This document shows, piece after piece, positions 7,976-15,420 of a stretch of 23,524 nt of DNA. The notes beneath the pieces are model-generated. The model had not been told where the DNA came from and did not search any database. It saw nothing but the letters and a program-made list of their open reading frames with translations. Positions within the stretch are counted from its first letter, which is position 1, and each line of letters begins with the position of its first letter. The DNA comes from an uncultured Bacteriovorax sp. (GTDB taxonomy: Bacteria > Bdellovibrionota > Bacteriovoracia > Bacteriovoracales > Bacteriovoracaceae): the NCBI GenBank assembly GCA_946480715.1, contig CAMLKK010000038.1, forward strand, positions 1-23,524. The letters run 5' to 3'. The position numbers and the translations under genes were made by a program.

Positions 7976-9028
7976 CTAAAATTCATAGAGTGCGCCGATT
8001 GACCAATGACTACCTGGATTCGGAAAAATTTTACCAAGTCTTGTTCTAACGGAAACACTTTTTACTTTAAATTTGGTTTGTAAAAAATAACCGACACCAA
8101 CTGATTTATCCTTCTCAAATCGATAGGGTTGATTTTCAGGAAGCGTCCAGTCTCCAGTTCTATACATAATTGGTAGATGAAAACCTACCAAGACATTTTC
8201 TGAAAATGATTTGAAGTACATTCCAGGTCCAGCAATGATACCTTTCACTGGAACTTTTGATTGCTGATAAGTAATCGCACGTGACTCAGAACTAATGGTT
8301 GAATTCGCCATAGCAAAACATCCTTCAGCATTAAATTCATATTTTACGTTTTGCCAGCTTCTCCCCGCACCTACACAGGCTCCAAGATTTGTACTGAGTA
8401 AATTATGTTTCACCGACGTTGTCGTATTGATGAGATGGACGTGATCTTGCCAGCTCACGACTTCCCATAATGCATACCAATTGGGTTTGAATAAAAGATT
8501 CTCTTCAAAAACAATTTTTTCCTTTAATTGATCATCGAGAAGTTTTAGTTCGCCCTCATCAACTTTCACTTTGCGTGCAAGCCCGATAAAACCTTCAGCA
8601 TTTTTCTTATAACGAGCTTTTTCAGCGTCAGCTGTATAAGAATGGCTTTTAATAAAAAGTTGGGTATTGAGAAAAGCGAGTTTGTAGTAATAAAGCGGCA
8701 GTTTTGCCGTATCAACTTCCACTGGTGCGCTGGAACTGATAACTTTTTCATGAAGCGGTTTATTGAATTGAGTAATAAGCTTGCGGTAGATCTCTATCGC
8801 CTCTTTCAATTTTTCACGACGCTCAAAACTTATTGCCAGCCTTTCGAGCGCCATCCATTTACTACTAAGAATATCCTCATGCTCATCATAAACGTCTTCT
8901 ACTTTTTCAAGTTGGTTTTTATCCAGATAAAGCTGCATGAGTTTTAATTTCTCGATGGAAATATCTGCTGCATGAATAGCTGATGAAAAAAAGAAGGCCA
9001 TAATGGCAAAGTGCTTTTTTAAAGCCAT
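7976..9028 (-). CDS. Outer-membrane barrel protein with helical repeat-like N-terminus
   Basis: A 350-residue protein from the ATG at 9028, chosen because it starts an ideal signal peptide (cut after IHA, residue 20) and has an AGGTG upstream; a longer frame from 9055 adds only nine residues without a signal. The first ~180 mature residues are helical and TPR-like (EIYRKLITQF and neighbours), and the last ~160 are alternating beta strands ending in ...IGALYEF, the terminal aromatic signature of an outer-membrane barrel. I see no haem motif. It overlaps the upstream barrel gene by ten bases and ends eight bases before YceI. By analogy to two-part outer-membrane proteins it may be a porin-like or assembly partner of its neighbour; function is unknown. 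Confidence 0.75.
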   Translation of the reverse strand: MALKKHFAIMAFFFSSAIHAADISIEKLKLMQLYLDKNQLEKVEDVYDEHEDILSSKWMALERLAISFERREKLKEAIEIYRKLITQFNKPLHEKVISSSAPVEVDTAKLPLYYYKLAFLNTQLFIKSHSYTADAEKARYKKNAEGFIGLARKVKVDEGELKLLDDQLKEKIVFEENLLFKPNWYALWEVVSWQDHVHLINTTTSVKHNLLSTNLGACVGAGRSWQNVKYEFNAEGCFAMANSTISSESRAITYQQSKVPVKGIIAGPGMYFKSFSENVLVGFHLPIMYRTGDWTLPENQPYRFEKDKSVGVGYFLQTKFKVKSVSVRTRLGKIFPNPGSHWSIGALYEF

Positions 9029-10188
9029 AAGTGCACCTGCCCCATCAAATCCCAACGATCTTTTACACTCACCTGCTGATTAAAATTGCGGGTGTTGTTC
9101 AAATCAATTCTTAGTTCCACTCGATTCAAAGGAAAGTATTGAATCGCTGGCCCGAATTTCACTCGATAGCTGTTATCGTTTTTATTTTTGTAATACTCAA
9201 TTGAATTGAGGATGTAGACTCCACGAGAAGCTTTCAAATGATTCTGAAGATTGGCGTAGTATTCCATTTTTTTGTTAGCAAACAATTTGGGATTTTTATC
9301 AACTCTACCTATTTCGAATAATATTGAACTTCCGCCCTCAAGCCCCGAACGAATATGAGCGGCATAAGCATTAAGTTCCAAAAAATCGTTTTCCTGAATC
9401 ATGTACGAAAGACCGAGCCGATTTTTTTCCCAGAGTGTTTTCTCGAAAGTGCTGGCAATACCTTTCATGCGAAGTGTTTTATCTTGAGTTAAATTTCCCA
9501 CAAAGGCATTCAAGCCAACTTCAAAACTTGGCTGGTTATAATGAAGAGTGAAACCGTGTGCCTGATCATCCATTGTGAGCTGTGGAGTCGTTCGCGCATA
9601 AGAAGTATGTTCAACAATTCTTAAACCAAAAGTCTTATCCATAAGGCCAGCATAAAACCCCCACTCATTATTGGGACGAAACCCAATATAATGTTCACGC
9701 GATCGATATTTATCAATCTTGTCGCCCGCTGGAGTATTCTGCAAAGATCTAGGGATAGGTGCATAACCAAATGTCATGCTTGCAATAAACTTATCTTTCT
9801 CACCAAATTTCGCGACCAGATTTGCGTCGGCCTGCATATGAATGTATTCAGTGTCTTCATTTGCTTCACCAAAGTTTCTTTTTAAGAGCAAACCTCTATA
9901 AGACAGCTGTGGTCTGAAATGTTTATTTGATGGTTGTTTGAAAAAAAAACCAGATTCCTGTGCTAATAATTCTTCAGGCTTATGATCATCATAAAACCCC
10001 CGCCCACTAACGGCCGTTGCAGACACGGCCCTCCCATAATCATTCAGTGGTCCGTTTCCAAATGGATTGTAATGGCAAGTCACACATGAATTGTAACCAT
10101 GACCAATGAAATTGGGATAAGCAAAAGAGAGGGTCGGGACAACCAAAAACGCGGTTGCAAATGACCAAAGCAAGTGACGTAGTTTCAT
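9019..10188 (-). CDS. Outer-membrane barrel protein with N-terminal CxxCH haem motif
   Basis: This 389-residue protein begins the leftward operon. I chose the ATG at 10188 because a strong signal peptide starts there (cut after SFA, residue 23); the alternative ATG at 10224 would place 12 extra residues before it. The mature N-terminus carries one haem c attachment site, CVTCH, at 35-39 in the context CVTCHYNPFGNGPLNDYGRA, followed by about 300 residues of alternating strands with long loops and an aromatic C-terminus (QVHLWL). This reads as a porin-like barrel with a covalently bound haem at its periplasmic end. Related proteins occur near cytochromes in other delta-proteobacterial lineages (from memory, not searched). 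A role in moving electrons or substrates across the outer membrane is inference. Confidence 0.8.
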   Translation of the reverse strand: MKLRHLLWSFATAFLVVPTLSFAYPNFIGHGYNSCVTCHYNPFGNGPLNDYGRAVSATAVSGRGFYDDHKPEELLAQESGFFFKQPSNKHFRPQLSYRGLLLKRNFGEANEDTEYIHMQADANLVAKFGEKDKFIASMTFGYAPIPRSLQNTPAGDKIDKYRSREHYIGFRPNNEWGFYAGLMDKTFGLRIVEHTSYARTTPQLTMDDQAHGFTLHYNQPSFEVGLNAFVGNLTQDKTLRMKGIASTFEKTLWEKNRLGLSYMIQENDFLELNAYAAHIRSGLEGGSSILFEIGRVDKNPKLFANKKMEYYANLQNHLKASRGVYILNSIEYYKNKNDNSYRVKFGPAIQYFPLNRVELRIDLNNTRNFNQQVSVKDRWDLMGQVHLWL

Positions 10189-10230
10189 GTTTATTAATGA
10201 TAAGGGAAAAAAAATAAAATACATCTGAAA

Positions 10231-10251
10231 TGAGTCTGAGTGTTTTACTCA
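10231..10251. promoter_or_regulatory. Possible operator between divergent cytochrome operons
   Basis: TGAGT (10237-10241), five bases, ACTCA (10247-10251) form a dyad, with a further TGAGT copy just left at 10231-10235. The site lies in the roughly 150-bp divergent intergenic region and could serve both operons. Such short dyads occur by chance, so confidence is low. Confidence 0.25.
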
Positions 10252-10295
10252 AACAATGCGATTAATTTACCTATCATTATTGAAGAATCATGGTG

Positions 10296-10304
10296 TGGTA
10301 TTCT
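10296..10304 (+). promoter_or_regulatory. Extended -10 promoter-like element
   Basis: TGGTATTCT (10296-10304) matches an extended -10 (TGn plus TATTCT, four of six to TATAAT). No good -35 lies 16-18 bases upstream; TTGAAG at 10280-10285 is only 13 bases away. Transcription from here would begin near 10311, which is downstream of the in-frame GTG at 10240 and just upstream of the Shine-Dalgarno and ATT codon at 10330-10344. Confidence 0.35.
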
Positions 10305-10329
10305 GATCGGGACAGCACTCGTAAACTCC

Positions 10330-10344
10330 AAGGAGTCACACATT
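10330..10344 (+). promoter_or_regulatory. Perfect Shine-Dalgarno placed before an ATT codon
   Basis: AAGGAG (10330-10335) is followed after six bases by ATT (10342-10344). No ATG, GTG or TTG in the reading frame sits at a usable distance. The ATT is followed directly by codons for a typical signal peptide, so this ribosome-binding site most likely defines a rare ATT start. Confidence 0.6.
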
Positions 10345-11484
10345 AAAGCCTCATCATTATTAACGTCGTTAGTATTCGTATCAGCTTTATGTTTTTCAAC
10401 TGCGTATGCAGATTCCAAAACACAAGCTTATCGTATTCACAATCGATTAACGAGTACTCCACCTTCATCGGCCACACTTACTGAGATGGAGATACTAATA
10501 AAAAATGGAAATGCTAAAGGCGCAGCTTTGAAAGCGATGGAAAGCAAAAATTTTTATGATGTCACATTAAAGAATTGGGTAAAACGATGGACGAATGTTG
10601 ATAGCTCTCCCCGTGTTCCCTTGAATGATTATGTGGCGACAGTTATCGGAATGATCCGTGATGATATTCCTTTTGATCAAGTTCTCTATGGTGATCATCT
10701 TTATATAGCTTCAACAGTTCCTAACGTCACTATCCCCGCCTATGATAAAAAAAATAACAATTTATATACTGAATTAGAAAATCGAAATGTTTCATTGAAA
10801 GATTATCTTACTAGAGTTGATCAATCTTCAGTCACTGGAATTAAAGACACTGCTGGAGTACTTACAACCAGACAAGCTGGTGCTGCTTTTTATTCAGCGG
10901 GTACTAACCGCAGAGTCACTCGTTTTACATTTATGAATTTTCTCTGCCGCGATTTTGAAGCACTTCATGATATCAATCTCACTGATTATCACGTGAGAAG
11001 AGATGTTGAACGAAATCCAGGTGGAGATAGCCGTACTTATCGCAATCAGTGTGTAGGCTGTCATGCCGGTCAAGATGGTTTGGGTGGAGCATTTGCTTAT
11101 TTCGATTTCGTCGACAACGAATTGAAATATACAGAAGGTATGGTCGTTCCGAAAATTAACAAAAATAATTTGTATAGTGATGGATACATTACAACTAATG
11201 ATGAATGGGTAAATCTCTGGGCCCAAGGACAAAATGCTGTTTTAGGATGGCCGGAAAAAACAACCGGAAAAGGTGTCCGTGAATTAGGAATGATGCTTTC
11301 CCGCTCGCGAGCTTTTTCAGAATGTATGTCGACGAAAGTTTTTGAACTCGTTTGTATGCGAAAACCAAAATCTCCTGAAGATAAATCTGAAATCAAAAGA
11401 CTTGCTGACTCTTTCCAGGCCAGCGCTAATTACAGTATGAAAAACCTTATTGCAGAGACATCTGCAACTTGCATGGGACAATAA
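10342..11484 (+). CDS. Exported CxxCH protein, probable ATT start
   Basis: With ATT at 10342 as start the product is 380 residues and begins with a perfect signal peptide (MKASSLLTSLVFVSALC..., cut after AYA, residue 23). The open frame reaches back to a GTG at 10240, but that would bury the signal peptide behind 34 unlikely residues and has no ribosome-binding site. One haem c motif, CVGCH, is at 237-241. The segments GVLTTRQAGAAFYSAGTNRR and RFTFMNFLC before it, and the C-terminal block with ECMSTKVFELVC ... SFQASANYSMKNLIAE, resemble the DUF1592/DUF1588/DUF1585 cytochrome families of planctomycetes and myxobacteria, which typically pair with DUF1501 proteins as here. It heads the rightward five-gene operon; the next gene starts two bases after its stop. 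Confidence 0.82.
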   Translation: MKASSLLTSLVFVSALCFSTAYADSKTQAYRIHNRLTSTPPSSATLTEMEILIKNGNAKGAALKAMESKNFYDVTLKNWVKRWTNVDSSPRVPLNDYVATVIGMIRDDIPFDQVLYGDHLYIASTVPNVTIPAYDKKNNNLYTELENRNVSLKDYLTRVDQSSVTGIKDTAGVLTTRQAGAAFYSAGTNRRVTRFTFMNFLCRDFEALHDINLTDYHVRRDVERNPGGDSRTYRNQCVGCHAGQDGLGGAFAYFDFVDNELKYTEGMVVPKINKNNLYSDGYITTNDEWVNLWAQGQNAVLGWPEKTTGKGVRELGMMLSRSRAFSECMSTKVFELVCMRKPKSPEDKSEIKRLADSFQASANYSMKNLIAETSATCMGQ

Positions 11485-11486
11485 CG

Positions 11487-12230
11487 ATGGAAAAATTTCA
11501 ACTTCCCAAAAAAGCAAGAATCTTCATCAGTCTCGGCACATTAACAGCTGTTCTCGTCACATTCAATCAGTGTGTGGTTGATAAAAAATCTTCCGGTAAA
11601 AGTGCCAAGTTTACTTCTAATAGTGCTGCCCCTGCTCCTGTTGGTGGTGATGCAGGTGATGTCGAATCGGAAAACGATTTGCCAGATGGATTAACAATGC
11701 CACCAATGAATTCCGGTGAATATGATCCGGCAGTTGATTCGATTGATGTTGGTGTAAAAGATTTCGAGCAGATTAATGCTACGATGTCTGCACTCACAGG
11801 AGTTTCGACTACAGACGGTTCAGTTCAAAACGTTTATAGAACTGTTGTCACTCAACTTCCTTCTGATAATAATTTGAAAAGTTTCCTGCCGGCCCACCAA
11901 GTTGCCATTACAAAACTAGCTGCGGAATATTGTGAACGCCTTGTTGAGAACGGAACTTTAAGAACCGCGGTCTGGCCGAATTTAAACTTCACCCAAAATC
12001 CAAATCAAGCTTTCACCGCTGCAAATAGATCAGCTGTTATTAATCAAACGATCGATCGTTTTATGGGGCCACTCAATGCAACTGAGAGATCTACTGTATC
12101 TGCTCAATTAGTTGAAATTTTCGATACCCTCCTTCAAGGTGAAGATGCGACCAGCTCAGTGACGACAAGAAAAGTTGTAAAAGGTTTATGTATTACATCA
12201 CTTGGTAGTGCTTACGTGACGTTACTTTAG
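11487..12230 (+). CDS. Putative lipoprotein of unknown function with FNQC lipobox-like motif
   Basis: A 247-residue protein from the ATG at 11487, two bases after the previous stop; an upstream in-frame TTG at 11469 lies within the preceding gene and is less likely. The N-terminus has two lysines and an arginine, a hydrophobic stretch (IFISLGTLTAVLVTF) and then NQC at residues 27-29, which looks like a lipoprotein signal with a non-canonical lipobox (FNQC instead of L-A/S-G/A-C). A Ser/Gly/Pro-rich linker follows, then a helical domain (about 80-247) that I do not recognise, with C153-type isolated cysteines but no CxxCH. Its position between a cytochrome-like protein and a DUF1501 protein suggests an accessory subunit of that complex. 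Confidence 0.8.
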   Translation: MEKFQLPKKARIFISLGTLTAVLVTFNQCVVDKKSSGKSAKFTSNSAAPAPVGGDAGDVESENDLPDGLTMPPMNSGEYDPAVDSIDVGVKDFEQINATMSALTGVSTTDGSVQNVYRTVVTQLPSDNNLKSFLPAHQVAITKLAAEYCERLVENGTLRTAVWPNLNFTQNPNQAFTAANRSAVINQTIDRFMGPLNATERSTVSAQLVEIFDTLLQGEDATSSVTTRKVVKGLCITSLGSAYVTLL

Positions 12231-12238
12231 GAAGAATT

Positions 12239-13705
12239 ATGACAAAGAAAAAAATTGATCCCAATGCTCCTTATAAACTTGAAGGTCATGCTTGCCATAC
12301 GAGACGTGATTTCCTCGCCCAAGGTTTTTTTGCAGGATTAAGTTTCACAATGCTTCCTGGATTAGCTTCCATCCTCCAATCAAATTCAGCACATGCACTA
12401 GAATGTGGAAACGGAGCTATGGGTGCTATCAATCGCATCCCCGTTATGATTTTTGATCTCGCTGGTGGTGCAAACTTTGCGGGTTCAAACGTCATGGTTG
12501 GAAAGGCCGGCGGTCAGATGGACTTCATCTCGAATTATGAAAGCCTTGGTTTGCCATCAAATATGCATCCAAGAAATGCCGGACAAATTAACAATGAACT
12601 CGGACTTGCCTTTCATAGTGATTCTGGAATCCTCAGAGGAATCAACTCAATAGCTAACGCTACTGTAAGAGCAAAGATTGATGGTGGTATTTTTTGTGGA
12701 GCCTCTAACGATGATACCCAAAATAATCCTCACAATCCGATGTATTGGTTAGCAAAAGCTGGAGCACTTGGAGAACTCTCTAATTTAGCAGGGACAGTGA
12801 ACAATGAATCAGGTGGTAATTCAAATGCACCAATGAGTTCGATAGTTCCCGCTCTTCGTCCTGTCGTTATCAATTCACCACAAGATGCTTTAAACCTGGT
12901 TAACATTGGTCGATTAGGTTCACTCTTTGGAAATGAAAAAGCACAAAAGGTTTTGAAGTCGATTGAAAAATTAAGTGCACAACGATTACAAAAATTTGAA
13001 TCAAAGGCACTTCCAGAACAAATCCGTGATCTCGTTAATTGTGGTTATATCGAAAGCCAGGATCTTCTCAACCGTTTTTCAGCAAATGCTGTTGATCCCG
13101 CAATGGATCCAATGGTTGCACAGGCATTTAATAATTTAAATGACGGTGACCAAAGAAGAACTGCAAGTATGGCGAAACTTATTCTTGATGGATATGTCGG
13201 CGTAGGAACAGTTCAGAAAGGTGGATACGATTATCATACAAATGAGAGAGGAACCGGAGAGATTCGTGACTTCGAAATTGGTGCGCTCATTGGAAGAGTT
13301 ATGCAGCTTGCATCGTTAAAACAAAAAGACATTCTCATTTATGTTTTCACGGACGGTGGTGTCTCTGCAAACGGTGCTGTAGATAATTCGACAAATGGCC
13401 GTGGAAAAATTCCTTGGGTTGGAGATAGTTCTCAACGTTCATCAAGCTTCATGCTCCTCTATCGACATGCAGGTAGAGCGACACTAAGAAATTCAAATAA
13501 ACGTCAGCTTGGTGCTTATAAAGATAACGGAGCAGTTGATACAACAACAAATCTTATTTCGAACTCCGTGACAAATATGTCGAAAGCTTTCGTGGCCAAT
13601 TATCTCTCTCTTTCTGGACAGGAATCTAAACTGGAAGAAGTTGTCGGTGATAATCCATTTGGCAGCAACATAAACAATTATTTATTCTTCAATAAAATCG
13701 TATAA
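12239..13705 (+). CDS. Tat-exported DUF1501 family protein
   Basis: A 488-residue protein with a twin-arginine signal: TRRDFLAQG (R22-R23) followed by a hydrophobic stretch and AHA at 51-53 as cleavage site. Tat export means it folds, possibly around a cofactor, before leaving the cytoplasm. The body matches the DUF1501 family, related to alkaline phosphatase/sulfatase-like folds: VMIFDLAGGANFAGSN near the start, the GIFCGASNDDTQNNPHNPMYW block, GGYDYHTNERGTGEIRDFEIG, and IYVFTDGGVSANG. DUF1501 genes are commonly found next to DUF1592/1588-type cytochromes, as here. A Shine-Dalgarno AGGAAG precedes the ATG, eight bases after the previous stop. Its enzymatic activity is not established. Confidence 0.88.
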   Translation: MTKKKIDPNAPYKLEGHACHTRRDFLAQGFFAGLSFTMLPGLASILQSNSAHALECGNGAMGAINRIPVMIFDLAGGANFAGSNVMVGKAGGQMDFISNYESLGLPSNMHPRNAGQINNELGLAFHSDSGILRGINSIANATVRAKIDGGIFCGASNDDTQNNPHNPMYWLAKAGALGELSNLAGTVNNESGGNSNAPMSSIVPALRPVVINSPQDALNLVNIGRLGSLFGNEKAQKVLKSIEKLSAQRLQKFESKALPEQIRDLVNCGYIESQDLLNRFSANAVDPAMDPMVAQAFNNLNDGDQRRTASMAKLILDGYVGVGTVQKGGYDYHTNERGTGEIRDFEIGALIGRVMQLASLKQKDILIYVFTDGGVSANGAVDNSTNGRGKIPWVGDSSQRSSSFMLLYRHAGRATLRNSNKRQLGAYKDNGAVDTTTNLISNSVTNMSKAFVANYLSLSGQESKLEEVVGDNPFGSNINNYLFFNKIV

Positions 13706-13721
13706 GGAATAGGTACTAAGA

Positions 13722-15416
13722 GTGAAGCGTTCCACAAAATATAAAATTTCATCATTTCTCTGCTTGGGTGCGGTTTTATTCAGTTACAACCAGTGCATTA
13801 ATCCAATGGCGACATCGCAAAAAGGTGCTGTGAAATTTTCAAGCAAAGAAGCTTCTACGAAAACAGCGCCATCTTCAGCCACTAGTCCTGAAGGAGTAAC
13901 TTCCGAACAGTTCAAAGCTATTTCCATTGATACTTTTAAAAAATCACTTTATCCGATAACTCGTGCTCGCTGTGTATCTTGTCATGGGACATCTCAGACT
14001 CCATTGCACGCTTCTGCCAATGTAGAGACAGCTCACAATGCACTTATAGATTCTTCAAAAATCGATTTTAATAATATTGCTAATTCGCGAATGGTTCTCA
14101 AGCTGAAAAATGATCGTCACAATTGCTGGGGTGATTGTGCAGCCAATGCAACTGAAATTCAAACGGCTATTTCCACTTGGAAATCTGAAAGAGAAAGACT
14201 CGCGCCGGTGGCGAGCGATCCTGAAACCGCCCTTAAAGGGAAAGTGACAAGAGAAACAGATTCTATGAGTGACTTACTAAGCCCGGAAAAATTAATCGAC
14301 ACAGGAACGATTACACTGATGGCGGAAAGCGGATCACTTCGTTCTCCAATGGTAAAGGCCACTGAAAATAATATATCTTATATTTGGGCGCCAAAAGGAA
14401 CAGGAGCTAAAACTTTAACCAGTACTGATGCTGGACTCGCCTTTGTATCATTCAAACTAACGAATTCAGATTTTTATAAAGTTTGGATGCTCATTAGCGC
14501 TCAGGATACTTCATCTGATTCGGTCTATGTGAAAGTCGCTGGAAGTGAAACTAAAGAATGGCATCCTGGAGCCACGACAGGATTCCAATGGAAGGAAGTA
14601 AAACATACAACTTCCAATCTTGATTCTCCTTTTTACATCGCAGGAGGAACTAACCAAGGTGTTGAGATACGCCAGCGGGATGATGGTCTAAAAATTTCCA
14701 AAGTGATTGTGACTAATGAAATGAATTTTAATCCGCAATCCGCAACGAACACAAAAGCGACTATATCATTGCCTATTAATGAGCTGAGTGGTGTTGCTGG
14801 ATCGACATTCGAAATTGATGTTGAAGAATACGATATGTATAGTTACAAGTTCACAAATCCTAGAATCAAATCCACAACTGAGCTCTATGTAAAAAATCTA
14901 AAAGTATTGGTTAATGGAAGCTTCAATCCTCAACATGCGACTTACACTATCGTTAATAAAAAAATAACTCCTGCAGAATCTAGCCTTTCAACGTATTCAA
15001 TGATCGTTTTGAAAGATAAAGGAAGCGATGAGGACCGTTTTTCATTCAGCTTTGAACACATAGGAACGACAGCTCCATCTATAACAACACCTGCACCTAC
15101 GACACCGACAACAACAACTCCTCCAGTGCAGAAGCTAACCTCGTTACAAGGTTTTGAGCAGACCCTATATCCCCTTCTTCGTCAAAGATGTGCTTCTTGC
15201 CATGGTGTTAATCAAACTCCATTGCATTCATCAGCAACAGTAAGTACAGCGCACACTGTGGTGACTGAAAACACGCTCATTAACTTTAATAATATTCCGA
15301 ACTCGGTACTCTCAGTGAAGTTAAAAACGGGACGTCACAACTGCTGGGGAGACTGCAACGCAAATGCAGCTGAAGTAGAGAGCAAAATCACAATTTGGAA
15401 AAACTTGATTCAGTAA
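13722..15416 (+). CDS. Putative lipoprotein with two duplicated CxxCH modules around a CBM-like region
   Basis: A 564-residue protein starting at GTG 13722, 16 bases after the previous stop, with AAGGAAT upstream. The signal peptide (FLCLGAVLFSYNQC) ends in YNQC at residues 22-25, the same unusual lipobox-like motif as in the gene at 11487. Residues 69-154 and 477-561 are an internal duplication: each has CxSCHG (84-88 and 490-494), QTPLH, TAH, INFNNI-like and RHNCWGDC (H133-C139 and H539-C545). The central part includes a beta-rich region (about 193-334) reminiscent of carbohydrate-binding modules (FYKVWMLISA, SDSVYVKV, DGLKISKVIVTN), then a second beta-rich stretch and a Thr/Pro linker (450-470). 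It should carry two haems c at opposite ends of a surface protein. Confidence 0.85.
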   Translation: MKRSTKYKISSFLCLGAVLFSYNQCINPMATSQKGAVKFSSKEASTKTAPSSATSPEGVTSEQFKAISIDTFKKSLYPITRARCVSCHGTSQTPLHASANVETAHNALIDSSKIDFNNIANSRMVLKLKNDRHNCWGDCAANATEIQTAISTWKSERERLAPVASDPETALKGKVTRETDSMSDLLSPEKLIDTGTITLMAESGSLRSPMVKATENNISYIWAPKGTGAKTLTSTDAGLAFVSFKLTNSDFYKVWMLISAQDTSSDSVYVKVAGSETKEWHPGATTGFQWKEVKHTTSNLDSPFYIAGGTNQGVEIRQRDDGLKISKVIVTNEMNFNPQSATNTKATISLPINELSGVAGSTFEIDVEEYDMYSYKFTNPRIKSTTELYVKNLKVLVNGSFNPQHATYTIVNKKITPAESSLSTYSMIVLKDKGSDEDRFSFSFEHIGTTAPSITTPAPTTPTTTTPPVQKLTSLQGFEQTLYPLLRQRCASCHGVNQTPLHSSATVSTAHTVVTENTLINFNNIPNSVLSVKLKTGRHNCWGDCNANAAEVESKITIWKNLIQ

Positions 15417-15420
15417 TATT

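Noticed and set aside
10240..10341. N-terminal extension of the CxxCH protein from GTG 10240
   Set aside because: No ribosome-binding site, it hides the signal peptide, and a perfect Shine-Dalgarno lies downstream within it.
10894..11396. Two overlapping antisense frames (112 and 99 codons) inside the CxxCH protein gene
   Set aside because: They lie opposite a well-supported exported protein, have no ribosome-binding site or family resemblance, and look like shadows of its codon pattern.
15070..15130. Thr/Pro-rich repeats (ACA/CCT-rich DNA) as a tandem repeat element
   Set aside because: The bases encode an ordinary Thr/Pro interdomain linker in frame; no repeat unit is conserved at DNA level.
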